From: an uncultured Bacilli bacterium
GTDB lineage: Bacteria; Bacillota_I; Bacilli_A; RF39; UBA660
Direction: 5' to 3'
Assembly: GCA_947626445.1 (NCBI GenBank)
Contig: CANQSC010000060.1
Coordinates: 1 to 6,211, forward strand
DNA length: 6,211 nt
A model generated the notes under the pieces. It did not search any database, was not told the DNA's origin, and was given only the letters and a program-made list of their open reading frames with translations. The position numbers and the translations under genes are program-made. This document shows positions 1-6,196 of the stretch, piece by piece. Every line of letters starts with the position of its first letter. Position 1 is the stretch's first letter.

Positions 1-270
1 GACTTCATATAATTACCATTCTATCCATTATTTTTTCTGCTTTTTTATTTATTAACCTTTTTTATTCGGAATTACTGGACAGTTAAACGCGAAATCAAAA
101 ATAACAAAATAGTCATTTTGCACGAAAACGCAAATAATAGCCATTTTTGTTGGTTATCATTATCTTTTGCTACAATTTTTTATTTAAAAAAAATAAAGGC
201 TACAAATAAGATCATGGCAAATCTAGGATCGATCCTATTTTTGCCAAGAATTAAAAAAATTAGAAAATAT
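1..270. other. Intergenic region downstream of smc, no supported gene
   Basis: I see no convincing gene here. Plus-strand frame 1 is open from 13 to 282, but it has no start codon before 214, runs antisense into the end of smc, and its translation resembles nothing I know. Plus-strand frame 3 is open from the window edge to the TAA at 84–86 and gives 27 mostly hydrophobic residues; it could be the tail of a membrane protein entering from the left, but chance is as likely. A 30-codon minus-strand frame (52–144) lacks a clear ribosome-binding site. A minus-strand ATG at 6–8 could begin a gene running off the left edge, but only two codons are visible. The stretch at about 70–165 is richer in G and C than its surroundings and may be a relic of other DNA. 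The only strong structure is the palindrome at 215–246. The usual neighbour ftsY does not start within these bases. Confidence 0.5.
215..246. repeat. 32-bp imperfect palindrome just past smc
   Basis: The outer arms TGGCAAA (215–221) and TTTGCCA (240–246) are exact inverted complements. They enclose the perfect 14-bp palindrome TAGGATCGATCCTA (224–237), with a 2x2 mismatch between the blocks. Transcribed from either strand it would fold into a stable stem. It lies 24 bases after the smc stop, so it probably sits at the 3' end of the rnc–smc transcript. It is not a canonical intrinsic terminator: on the minus strand it is followed by mixed sequence, and a run of T only comes about 17–27 bases later. 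It could stabilise the mRNA end, act as a weak or factor-dependent terminator, or be a protein-binding or mobile-element site. The core contains two overlapping GATC sites. Confidence 0.65.
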
Positions 271-3207
271 TTAATCTTCTAATTTTACACTAACAATTTT
301 AGATACGCCCTTTTCTTGCATAGTTATACCATATAAAGTATCAGCAAATTCCATTGTTCTTTTCTTATGAGTAATTAAAATATATTCACTCTTAGCTTTT
401 TGTTCTTGTAAGTATTTGCCAAAAGTATCAACATTGGCTTCATCTAGTGCTGCTTCTACTTCATCTAAAATACAAAATGGTACTGGAAAAACATTTAAAA
501 TAGCAAATAATAAAGCAATAGCTGTTAAAGTTTTTTCACCGCCTGATAAAAGCGCAATATTACTAAGTTTTTTACCTGGAGGTTCCGCAATAATTTCAAT
601 ACCAGTTTCTAAAATATTATCAGGATCAGTTAGTTTTAACATTCCTCTGCCACCTTTGAATAAACCTTTAAAGACAACTTCAAATTCTTTAGAAATTAAA
701 TCAAAAGTTTTAGTTAAACGTTCAACCATCTTTTCATCCATTTCATTAATAATACTTTCTAATTCTTCGATAGCTAAAACTAAATCTTCTTTTTGACTAC
801 TTAAAAATTCATAACGTTCATTAATACGGTTATATTCATCAATACTTCCTAAATTAACCATTTTATAATTACTTAATTTAGCTTTTAACATTTTAGCATT
901 TTCTCTTGCTAAATCATAATCCATATCTAAAATATAAGTGACTTTAGCTTTATCAAAAGTAATATGATATTCTTCACTTAAATGATTTAAAAGATAATCC
1001 ATTTTAATATCAATTTTATTTTTTCTAATTTCTAATTCATTTAAATCATTAATAATAGTGTGTAATTCGGTATTTTTCTTTCGATATTCTAATTCTTCTT
1101 CAGCTAATTTACTTGCTAAATCACTTTTTTCTTTTCTTAAATTTCTAATTTTAGTATTAGTTAATTCTTTTTTGGTAGCTATATCTTTTTCTTTAGCAAG
1201 TAGTTTTTCGATTTCTTTTTCAATTCCCCCATTTTTTAGAGTATCAGTTCTTTTTAAACTTTGAACGGTATTTAATAAATCTTTTTCAATATTAGCTAAC
1301 TTTTCTTTTAATTCATTTACTTCTTTAGTTAAAACATAATGATTATTTTGAACTTCTAATCTTTTAGTTTCTAATTCTTCTAATTCTTTTGCTAAACTAT
1401 CATTATTTTTATTTAATTTATTTTTTTCTTCTTGTAATATTTTTAATTCGGTTTCTTTCTTTTCTAATTCTAATTTATCATTTAAAGAATTATTAACTTT
1501 AATAGTACCACCACTAATACTACCACCAGCATGAGTAATTTCACCATCTAAAGAAACAATTCGATATTTATAATCTAATTTTTTAGCTAGCTCATTCATG
1601 GCAGTCATATCTTTAGTAACTAAGACATTTCCTAATTGATTTTCAATGATATTTTGAAATTCCTTATTATAAGAAATTAAATCAGAGGCAATACCCATAA
1701 AGCCTTGACATTTTTGGGCAGTTTTAATAATATCTTCTCCTACTTTACGTCCTTTAATGACATTCATTGGAAAAAAGGTTACTCGACCTAAATGATTATC
1801 TTTTAAATAATTTATAGCATCTTTAGCATTTAATTCATTTTCTACAACCACAAAATTAGTAGAACTAGCTAGGGCTACTGAAATAGCTAGACTATAATCA
1901 TTTTTAACCTCAATTAATTTACCAATTGTTCCTTTAATTCCTTTTAAACGAGGATTATGTAAAATATTTTTAACAGCAATAGGCATATTAGTATCTTCTA
2001 AAATATTATTCTTTAAAATATCTATTTTATTTTCTAATAAAACTTCTTCTCTAATTTTATTTTGATAAACTAAATCATTATTTCTTTTTTTATTATTTAA
2101 TAAAAGATTTTTTTCATCAATACTTCCTAATTCATTATTAATAGTATTTAAATTATCTTCTTTTTCTTTTAAATTAAATGTTACCAAAGATTTTTCTTTT
2201 TCTAAATTAGTTTCTTTTTCTTTATTTAATAAATATTCTTCATCTACTTTTTTTTCATCAACTGCGTATTTTTGTCTTTCTAAAATAAGATTTTTTTCAC
2301 TTTCAATACTAGCTAAATTTTCAGTTAAGGTTGTATATTCTTCATTTAACTTTTCTATTTCTTCTTCTAATTTTAAACTTCTAGTTTTATAGTTTTCTAA
2401 TTTACTACTATCTAAAGTGTTTTCTGATTCAATATTTAATTTTTCATTTTCTAAAGTTTTTCTTTTTCTCTCTAATTCTTCTAATTCTTCATGATATTTT
2501 TTTATATCATAAGTAGTTAGGGAACGATCAATTTCTTCATATTCATTTAAAAGGGCTAGATAAGTTCTGGCTTCTTCACTTTGTTTTTTTAAAGGTTCTA
2601 AATTAACTTCTAACTCATCAATTACTAAATCAACTTTTTCTAAATTATCTTTAGCTTTTTCTAATTTTCTTAAACTTTCTATTTTGCGATTTTTATATTT
2701 TAAAACTTTACTAGCACTTTCTAGAATAACTCTTCTTTCTTCTGGTTTAGCAGTTACAATTTTTTCAATGCTTCCTTGACTAATGATGTTAAGTGAATCA
2801 CTACCTATACCACTATCTAAAAAAAGACTAGTTACATCTTTTAGGCGAACTTTAGCATTATTAATATAATATTCATTTTCCCCAGTTTTATATAATATTC
2901 TTTTTACTTCAACTGTTTCTAAATCGGTATTTAAAAAATGGTCAGTATTATCAAATTCTAAAGCTACTTCGGCTCTTTTTAAACCACTTCTTGATTCACT
3001 ACCAGCAAAAATAACGTCAACCATTTCTTTAGAACCACGTAAACTTTTAACTGATTGTTCTCCTAAAACCCATCTTACAGCATCAACTATATTACTTTTT
3101 CCTGAACCATTAGGTCCGACAATAGCCGTTATATTACTTTTTAATTCTAAATCAATTTTATCGGCAAAAGATTTAAAACCATTAATTCTAATACTTTTTA
3201 ATTTCAT
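271..3207 (-). CDS. smc: Chromosome segregation ATPase SMC (short-armed)
   Basis: This is the SMC subunit of the bacterial condensin. It works as a homodimer with ScpA and ScpB on the nucleoid, using ATP to organise and segregate DNA. Visible parts in order: N-terminal head with Walker A GPNGSGKSN (31–39), arginine R57 in SLRG, and Q-loop Q144; a first coiled-coil arm of about 170–400; a hinge of about 403–568 ending in the glycine-rich GGSISGG (561–567); a second arm of about 575–825; and a C-terminal head with signature LLSGGEK (886–892), Walker B CILDE (912–916), D-loop ALDEAN and H-loop H947. All catalytic motifs are present, so it should be active. At 978 residues it is about 200 shorter than Bacillus-type SMC (near 1,190, from memory), and the loss is in the coiled coils. 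The ATG is well placed: translation starts 7 bp after the rnc stop, with an overlapping Shine-Dalgarno sequence. Stop is TAA. Confidence 0.97.
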   Translation of the reverse strand: MKLKSIRINGFKSFADKIDLELKSNITAIVGPNGSGKSNIVDAVRWVLGEQSVKSLRGSKEMVDVIFAGSESRSGLKRAEVALEFDNTDHFLNTDLETVEVKRILYKTGENEYYINNAKVRLKDVTSLFLDSGIGSDSLNIISQGSIEKIVTAKPEERRVILESASKVLKYKNRKIESLRKLEKAKDNLEKVDLVIDELEVNLEPLKKQSEEARTYLALLNEYEEIDRSLTTYDIKKYHEELEELERKRKTLENEKLNIESENTLDSSKLENYKTRSLKLEEEIEKLNEEYTTLTENLASIESEKNLILERQKYAVDEKKVDEEYLLNKEKETNLEKEKSLVTFNLKEKEDNLNTINNELGSIDEKNLLLNNKKRNNDLVYQNKIREEVLLENKIDILKNNILEDTNMPIAVKNILHNPRLKGIKGTIGKLIEVKNDYSLAISVALASSTNFVVVENELNAKDAINYLKDNHLGRVTFFPMNVIKGRKVGEDIIKTAQKCQGFMGIASDLISYNKEFQNIIENQLGNVLVTKDMTAMNELAKKLDYKYRIVSLDGEITHAGGSISGGTIKVNNSLNDKLELEKKETELKILQEEKNKLNKNNDSLAKELEELETKRLEVQNNHYVLTKEVNELKEKLANIEKDLLNTVQSLKRTDTLKNGGIEKEIEKLLAKEKDIATKKELTNTKIRNLRKEKSDLASKLAEEELEYRKKNTELHTIINDLNELEIRKNKIDIKMDYLLNHLSEEYHITFDKAKVTYILDMDYDLARENAKMLKAKLSNYKMVNLGSIDEYNRINERYEFLSSQKEDLVLAIEELESIINEMDEKMVERLTKTFDLISKEFEVVFKGLFKGGRGMLKLTDPDNILETGIEIIAEPPGKKLSNIALLSGGEKTLTAIALLFAILNVFPVPFCILDEVEAALDEANVDTFGKYLQEQKAKSEYILITHKKRTMEFADTLYGITMQEKGVSKIVSVKLED

Positions 3208-3210
3208 ACT

Positions 3211-3216
3211 TCACCT
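3211..3216 (-). promoter_or_regulatory. smc ribosome-binding site overlapping the rnc stop
   Basis: Read on the minus strand, AGGTGA is followed by AGT and the smc ATG. Its first two bases are the last two of the rnc TAG stop codon (3215–3217). Ribosomes finishing rnc therefore end on the smc ribosome-binding site, which suggests translational coupling. It also fixes the smc start, because no other in-frame start fits this site. Confidence 0.8.
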
Positions 3217-3871
3217 ACTTAGCTCTTTTTTGATAGGCTGCAAAAGCTGCTTGTTGCTCAGCTTCTTTTTTACTTTTACCAGTACCCCTACCATAAACAA
3301 TACCATCAATTACAACTTCCATAATAAACTCTTTATCATGAGCTGGACCACTTTCACTAACTAATTCATAAGTTAAGCTCTTCCGATCAGTTTGAACAAG
3401 TTCTTGAAGTAAAGATTTATAATCTCTTAAAAAATGGGTATCTTCTTTAATAAAAGGTAGGATTATACGATCAGCATAACATTTAGCTATTTGAAAGCCA
3501 CAATCTAAGTAAATCGCGCCTAATACACTTTCAAAAACATCTGCTATAATAGTGTCATTAACGTCTTTTTTCTGGCCTTTACCAACTAAGATATATTTAT
3601 CTAAACCAATTGTCTTTGCATATGTTGCTAAAGCTTTTTCACAAACAAAACAAGCTCTTTCTTTACTCATTGCCCCTTCTTTTAAATCAGTATGTAAATA
3701 AAAATATTCACTGGTAATTAGTTGCAAAACCGCATCGCCCAAAAACTCTAAACGTTCATAATTTTTAGTATGACGTTCATTGGAATAAGAACTATGCGTA
3801 AAAGCCTCAAGCATTAATTTTTTGTTTTTAATTTCTATGTGATTTTTTTTAAAAAATTCATCGAAGTTCAT
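3215..3871 (-). CDS. rnc: Ribonuclease III
   Basis: This is a double-strand-specific endoribonuclease that processes rRNA precursors and cuts structured mRNAs and antisense duplexes in the cytoplasm as a homodimer using Mg2+. The N-terminal nuclease domain (about 1–145) carries the family signature ERLEFLGDAVL (39–49), with metal-binding residues E42 and D46, and the second acidic pair D111 and E114 in ADVFESVLGAIYLD. The C-terminal double-stranded-RNA-binding domain (about 150–216) shows the entry DYKSLLQELVQ, the central GPAHDKEF and the closing GTGKSKKEAEQQAA helix. At 218 residues it is normal or slightly short for the family; the loop before D111 (KKDVNDT) is compact. The start is supported by GGTGA (3876–3880), four bases before ATG, and by a promoter close upstream. 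It is the first gene of a two-gene operon with smc, a pairing common in Bacillota. Stop is TAG. Confidence 0.97.
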   Translation of the reverse strand: MNFDEFFKKNHIEIKNKKLMLEAFTHSSYSNERHTKNYERLEFLGDAVLQLITSEYFYLHTDLKEGAMSKERACFVCEKALATYAKTIGLDKYILVGKGQKKDVNDTIIADVFESVLGAIYLDCGFQIAKCYADRIILPFIKEDTHFLRDYKSLLQELVQTDRKSLTYELVSESGPAHDKEFIMEVVIDGIVYGRGTGKSKKEAEQQAAFAAYQKRAK

Positions 3872-3892
3872 ATCGTCACCACTTTCCTAAAT

Positions 3893-3921
3893 ATTATACT
3901 ATGTATAACTTAAAATGTAAA
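3893..3921 (-). promoter_or_regulatory. Predicted sigma-A promoter of rnc–smc
   Basis: Read on the minus strand there is TTTACA (3916–3921), a 17-base spacer and a perfect TATAAT (3893–3898). This is a near-consensus housekeeping promoter. Transcription would start near 3886, giving a leader of about 15 bases that still includes the GGTGA ribosome-binding site. The -35 box touches the last remnant of the regulator pseudogene at 3922, so the operon has its own promoter at the edge of the decayed region. Confidence 0.75.
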
Positions 3922-4108
3922 TTAAGGGAATGAAACATTTAGTATATTAGTTATTTCTAAAAGCCTATCCTCTTTAGGAACTCTTCACCTTCCATTCCTA
4001 ACTTTTCAGCAACTTCATCTTGTGTTAATCCTCTAAATTGTCTTATAAATGCAATTCTTCTCCTTGTGTTAAATTATCTAATTCATATCTAAAATATATT
4101 TTTCTCAT
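3922..4108 (-). pseudogene. Decayed XRE-type helix-turn-helix regulator
   Basis: The minus strand reads as a broken DNA-binding regulator. An ATG at 4106–4108 opens a frame ending LDNLTQGEEL. Near 4051–4054 a one-base slip moves the protein into the next frame, which reads AFIRQFRGLTQDEVAEKLGM, a typical XRE/Cro-type helix-turn-helix in which LTQDEVAEKLG is the two-helix core. After GMEGEE another jump occurs; the third segment reads VPKEDRLLEITNILNVS and ends at TAA (3922–3924). In intact family members a PKEDRLLEIANILNVS-like stretch follows a segment of the type RYExGxRN, which is missing here, so an internal deletion is likely as well as the frameshift. No single frame gives a full protein, so it should be non-functional. 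The open frame extends upstream to about 4160 without a better start. The family call rests on recognising the motif. Confidence 0.75.
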
Positions 4109-4203
4109 TCTTAATAAGAGTCTTTCTTTTACATTCAAATATTTTTTAAGACAAAAACTAAGACATCATTATCATGACTTATTAGGTTGAATTAAAAAAT
4201 TAT

Positions 4204-4252
4204 TTATCGCATTTTTTCAGCTCCGTAAATTTGTCGCAATCTCAATCTAATT
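4204..4252 (-). other. Short open tail, possibly part of the adjacent remnant
   Basis: Just past the 4253 stop, the minus strand in another frame reads IRLRLRQIYGAEKMR and then stops at TAA (4204–4206). The charged, protein-like composition suggests it could be the original end of the remnant at 4253–4435 after a frameshift. The stretch is short, and an alternative frame here looks about as plausible, so this is weakly supported. The following bases, 4109–4203, hold nothing else I recognise. Confidence 0.2.
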
Positions 4253-4435
4253 TTAATTTATATAATTATCATAAAATCTTTTACCATCGTTATTTACTAG
4301 TAAATATTTAAATAATTTTAGAACGCCTTTACGGGCTATTTGTTTTCCGCGTATAACAGCTTGTACCGCAATCTCATTTGGGATAAATAAAAGGACATAA
4401 AATAAACAAATAATATGTAAGAATGTCTTTGCAAA
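4253..4435 (-). pseudogene. Gene fragment without start codon, unknown family
   Basis: The minus strand is open for 60 codons between stops at 4436–4438 and 4253–4255. There is no ATG, GTG or TTG early in the frame. The translation begins with a hydrophobic stretch (FLHIICLFYVLLFIP, about 5–19), possibly a membrane segment, followed by a basic, mixed part that includes AVIRGKQIARKGVLK and NNDGKRFYDNYIN. The codons from about 4310 to 4385 are richer in G and C than the surrounding DNA, as expected for a former coding stretch. It begins 11 bases after the end of the 419-residue gene but in another frame, and there is no shared motif to show that it was once part of that gene. I do not recognise the family. 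It may be the C-terminal relic of a lost gene; a chance open frame is possible. Confidence 0.4.
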
Positions 4436-4446
4436 TTACATTTATA

Positions 4447-5706
4447 TTATTTTTTCTTTAATGTTAATTGGTTTGGAGTTTTTAACTCTTCTAAAGAATT
4501 TCCTCTATTAATAAATGTCATCAATAATCTTTGATACATATAATTCTTTTGAAGAGCTATTTTTTGTTCGTTCAATTCCATAAACTTTACATAATTTAGA
4601 GCAGAATTTTCCTTTTTCATTTTTTTATAAATACTTTTATGCTTGCAATAATAACTAAATGCGTCTTCTTCTAATTTTTTTCTATTTTTAAAATGAGTAT
4701 AGTGTTCTCTTGCCTCATCTATTGTCGCTCTTCGAGCAATCTTTAGAATTTCCATTTCTACTTTACGATTATCATGAATCCATATATAACGAAGATAACC
4801 ATTTTCATCATAATCAAAATTATCCAATGTATTCCAATCAAAAAAATATGTACCATCCAAAAATTCACGATTAGGAAAATTAGTAGGAAACAAAGAAGAG
4901 TCGAAAAATTCTTCTCTACTTTTAATTTTTATATCATCATTTAACACAAAATATCGAATATCACTTTCATAGTCATGAATACAGTTTGAAAACTCTTCAC
5001 AAAAATACTCTTGTTTTTCTTTTTCATCTAACATACAACAACTACTTAATAAACGAAGATAATACTGATTACAAAAAAGTAAAGCAACTGCAGGATCAAA
5101 AAAGGATAAAATATCTCCCTGTTGTAAATCAATATTTAAAAATAAACCTTTCTTAAGATGTAACAATTTTTCAATATGATATTTTGTAATGATATCAGAA
5201 AGAGTGTTATGGTTAGTTTCACCAAAAGGAATACTGAAATTTTCTATAATTGTTTTTAGCATTTGATCATTAATATCTATCATTTCATCGGCCATCAATT
5301 TTTCTAATTGTTGTTGATTATCCTGTGCTACAGTAGCGACTCCACTTAACATCATTAATAATGGCGCAAGTTCCGTTTCAGAAAATAACATTTTTCTCGT
5401 AGAATTATCTAAAATAATAATATCATCTGTATCAAAACTAATATGATATGATAAACAATTTGTTTTTAAAGTAGCAGATTCATATAATTGATATGGAAAA
5501 ATAGCATACTTATCGATTCTTTTTTTAGGAGTCAATTCAAAGAACGAAGTAGAATAGACAGATATTTTATCAGAAAGGGCTCGTTTTCTTAAATCGTTGA
5601 TGTTAAAGCGAAGAATATCCCCTTCTTTATAAGAATCATAAGAATCAAAATCCTTTATTAATCTAAAATAAATATAATCATCACTATTAAAATCGTTTAA
5701 AATCAT
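4447..5706 (-). CDS. Hypothetical protein, 419 residues, family not recognised
   Basis: I do not recognise this protein. It has no signal peptide and no convincing membrane helix; the most hydrophobic part (about 205–226, including AVALLF and LLSSCCML) is broken by polar residues, so a cytoplasmic location is likely. The N-terminal third (1–110) is beta-rich and acidic (DFNSDDYIYF, FDTDDIIILD), the middle (110–250) is mostly helical, and 255–310 is aromatic and acidic (FFDWNTLDNFDYDENGYLRYIWI). From about 311 to 400 it is helical and strongly basic (KNRKK, KHKSIYKKMKK), ending in LTLKKK. It has several cysteines, including C223–C224, but no obvious zinc-knuckle spacing. The start is well supported by AGGAGA (5715–5720), eight bases before ATG, and an extended -10 promoter. 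The long uninterrupted frame indicates that it is expressed or was acquired recently. It stands alone between remnants and a broken insertion sequence, which suggests accessory or mobile origin. Confidence 0.85.
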   Translation of the reverse strand: MILNDFNSDDYIYFRLIKDFDSYDSYKEGDILRFNINDLRKRALSDKISVYSTSFFELTPKKRIDKYAIFPYQLYESATLKTNCLSYHISFDTDDIIILDNSTRKMLFSETELAPLLMMLSGVATVAQDNQQQLEKLMADEMIDINDQMLKTIIENFSIPFGETNHNTLSDIITKYHIEKLLHLKKGLFLNIDLQQGDILSFFDPAVALLFCNQYYLRLLSSCCMLDEKEKQEYFCEEFSNCIHDYESDIRYFVLNDDIKIKSREEFFDSSLFPTNFPNREFLDGTYFFDWNTLDNFDYDENGYLRYIWIHDNRKVEMEILKIARRATIDEAREHYTHFKNRKKLEEDAFSYYCKHKSIYKKMKKENSALNYVKFMELNEQKIALQKNYMYQRLLMTFINRGNSLEELKTPNQLTLKKK

Positions 5707-5738
5707 AACATAATTCTCCTATCGCTAAATTATTAGTT

Positions 5739-5747
5739 ATTATAACA
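5739..5747 (-). promoter_or_regulatory. Extended -10 promoter of the 419-residue gene
   Basis: Read on the minus strand this is TGTTATAAT, meaning TATAAT (5739–5744) preceded by the TGN extension. No good -35 box lies at the expected distance (near 5762–5767), which the extended -10 could offset. Transcription would start near 5732, about 25 bases before the start codon and upstream of the AGGAGA site. Confidence 0.6.
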
Positions 5748-5817
5748 TAAAAAATAATGAATTATAGTTCTAATTTTATATTCTATGGCAATCGCATAAA
5801 AAATAAAGTGTAAAAAA

Positions 5818-5826
5818 TGATATAAT
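5818..5826 (+). promoter_or_regulatory. Extended -10 promoter of the transposase
   Basis: TGATATAAT places a perfect TATAAT (5821–5826) after a TGN extension. The -35 region (near 5798–5803) is only an A-run. A second TATAAT at 5860–5865 is too close to the ribosome-binding site to be likely. Transcription from the first would start near 5833 and include the leader hairpin at 5851–5887. Confidence 0.5.
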
Positions 5827-5850
5827 AGACTTTTTAAGTAAATAAAAATA

Positions 5851-5887
5851 ATGTATTCTTATAATATAAGGAAGTGTAAGAATATAT
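5851..5887 (+). promoter_or_regulatory. Leader hairpin with the ribosome-binding site in its loop
   Basis: ATGTATTCTTA (5851–5861) pairs with TAAGAATATAT (5877–5887) over 11 bp with one G·U pair. The 15-base loop (5862–5876) contains the Shine-Dalgarno AAGGAAG (5868–5874), and the stem takes in the first two bases of the start codon ATG (5886–5888). Such a structure could lower translation of the transposase. The stem is AT-rich, so its stability in the cell is uncertain. Confidence 0.5.
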
Positions 5888-6173
5888 GAAAACATTAATT
5901 AATCATTTTGAAGTATTGGAAGATCCAAGAGATATAAGAGGAAAAAAACATAATTTAGTCAACATATTAATAATGACTGTCTACGGAATATTATGTGGTT
6001 ATACTGATTTTGAAAATATGGCAGATTTTTTAGAAGTTCATAAAGAGTATTTTATTGATTTATTATCTTTAGAAAATGGCATTCCATCTCATGACACTTT
6101 TTCTAGAGTTTTTGCAATGATTGATGCTAAAAAATTCCCGAGTTTGACAGTTGATAAAATAAAAAAAGTTTAA
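5886..6173 (+). pseudogene. Truncated ISAs1-family transposase, N-terminal domain only
   Basis: Residues 1–84 match the N-terminal, transposase-associated domain of ISAs1 (H-repeat type) transposases. Visible marks are HFEVLEDPRD near the start, then a KKHNLVNILIMTVYGILCG segment, FENMADF, and the closing GIPSHDTFSRVFAMIDAKKF. Full-length members are roughly 350–400 residues, with a DDE nuclease domain after this region. Here the resemblance ends after F84 (about 6137); the last 11 codons (PSLTVDKIKKV) look unrelated and close at TAA inside the hairpin at 6164–6196. The nuclease domain is missing, so it cannot be catalytic. The ATG is preceded by AAGGAAG at a rather long spacing of 11 bases. 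The surviving frame has no internal stop, so the truncation is probably fairly recent. Confidence 0.85.
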
Positions 6174-6196
6174 TTTTTGTTTGAAATTAAGCTTTT
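6164..6196. terminator. AT-rich hairpin, probable bidirectional terminator
   Basis: AAAAGTTTAATTT (6164–6176) pairs with AAATTAAGCTTTT (6184–6196) over 13 bp with one G·U pair and a 7-base loop. On the plus strand CTTTTGTCTT follows; on the minus strand a cleaner T-run (TTTATTTTAT) follows. It would therefore end a minus-strand transcript arriving from beyond the right edge better than it ends the transposase transcript. The stem has only one G–C pair, so strength is uncertain. The transposase stop codon lies inside its left arm. Confidence 0.55.

Larger units (their letters stand above)
5786..6137 (+). mobile_element. Left part of a truncated ISAs1-type insertion sequence
   Basis: The segment holds the promoter, leader and first 84 codons of an ISAs1-like transposase. 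The left end is placed at about 5786 because GGCAATCGCATAAAAAATAA (from 5787) and the following leader look like an insertion-sequence end; this edge is a guess, since the matching right end is not in the window. The right limit is where the transposase stops resembling its family, at about 6137. The DDE catalytic region and right inverted repeat are missing, so the element cannot move by itself. Confidence 0.5.

Noticed and set aside
52..144. A 30-codon minus-strand frame starting at ATG 142–144
   Set aside because: It has no clear ribosome-binding site, no recognisable motif, and a length easily reached by chance.
108..147. Two near-identical 12-base words (AATAGTCATTTT and AATAGCCATTTT) 28 bases apart
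   Set aside because: They are too short and AT-rich, with only two copies; there is no array structure.
13..282. An 89-codon plus-strand frame that includes RNYWTVKREI, which loosely recalls the RNHW motif of ISAs1 transposases
   Set aside because: The similarity stops after four residues, there is no start codon, and the frame runs antisense into the end of smc, so I do not treat it as the other half of the broken element.
416..796. A 126-codon plus-strand open frame opposite the smc C-terminal head
   Set aside because: It is fully antisense to the conserved SMC signature and Walker B region, has no ribosome-binding site, and its serine- and lysine-rich translation is what an AT-rich antisense frame gives.
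1058..1264. A 68-codon plus-strand open frame opposite the second SMC arm
   Set aside because: It is antisense to coiled-coil coding; the phenylalanine-, serine- and leucine-rich product mirrors lysine/glutamate codons on the other strand.
1030..2650. Many repeated TTCTAATTC- and TTTTTC-like words within smc
   Set aside because: They are explained by repeated glutamate, leucine and lysine codons in the coiled-coil arms, not by a DNA repeat.
4414..4440. A 6-bp inverted repeat ATGTAA/TTACAT after the 419-residue gene, considered as a terminator
   Set aside because: The stem is short, AT-only and has a 15-base loop, and no good T-run follows.
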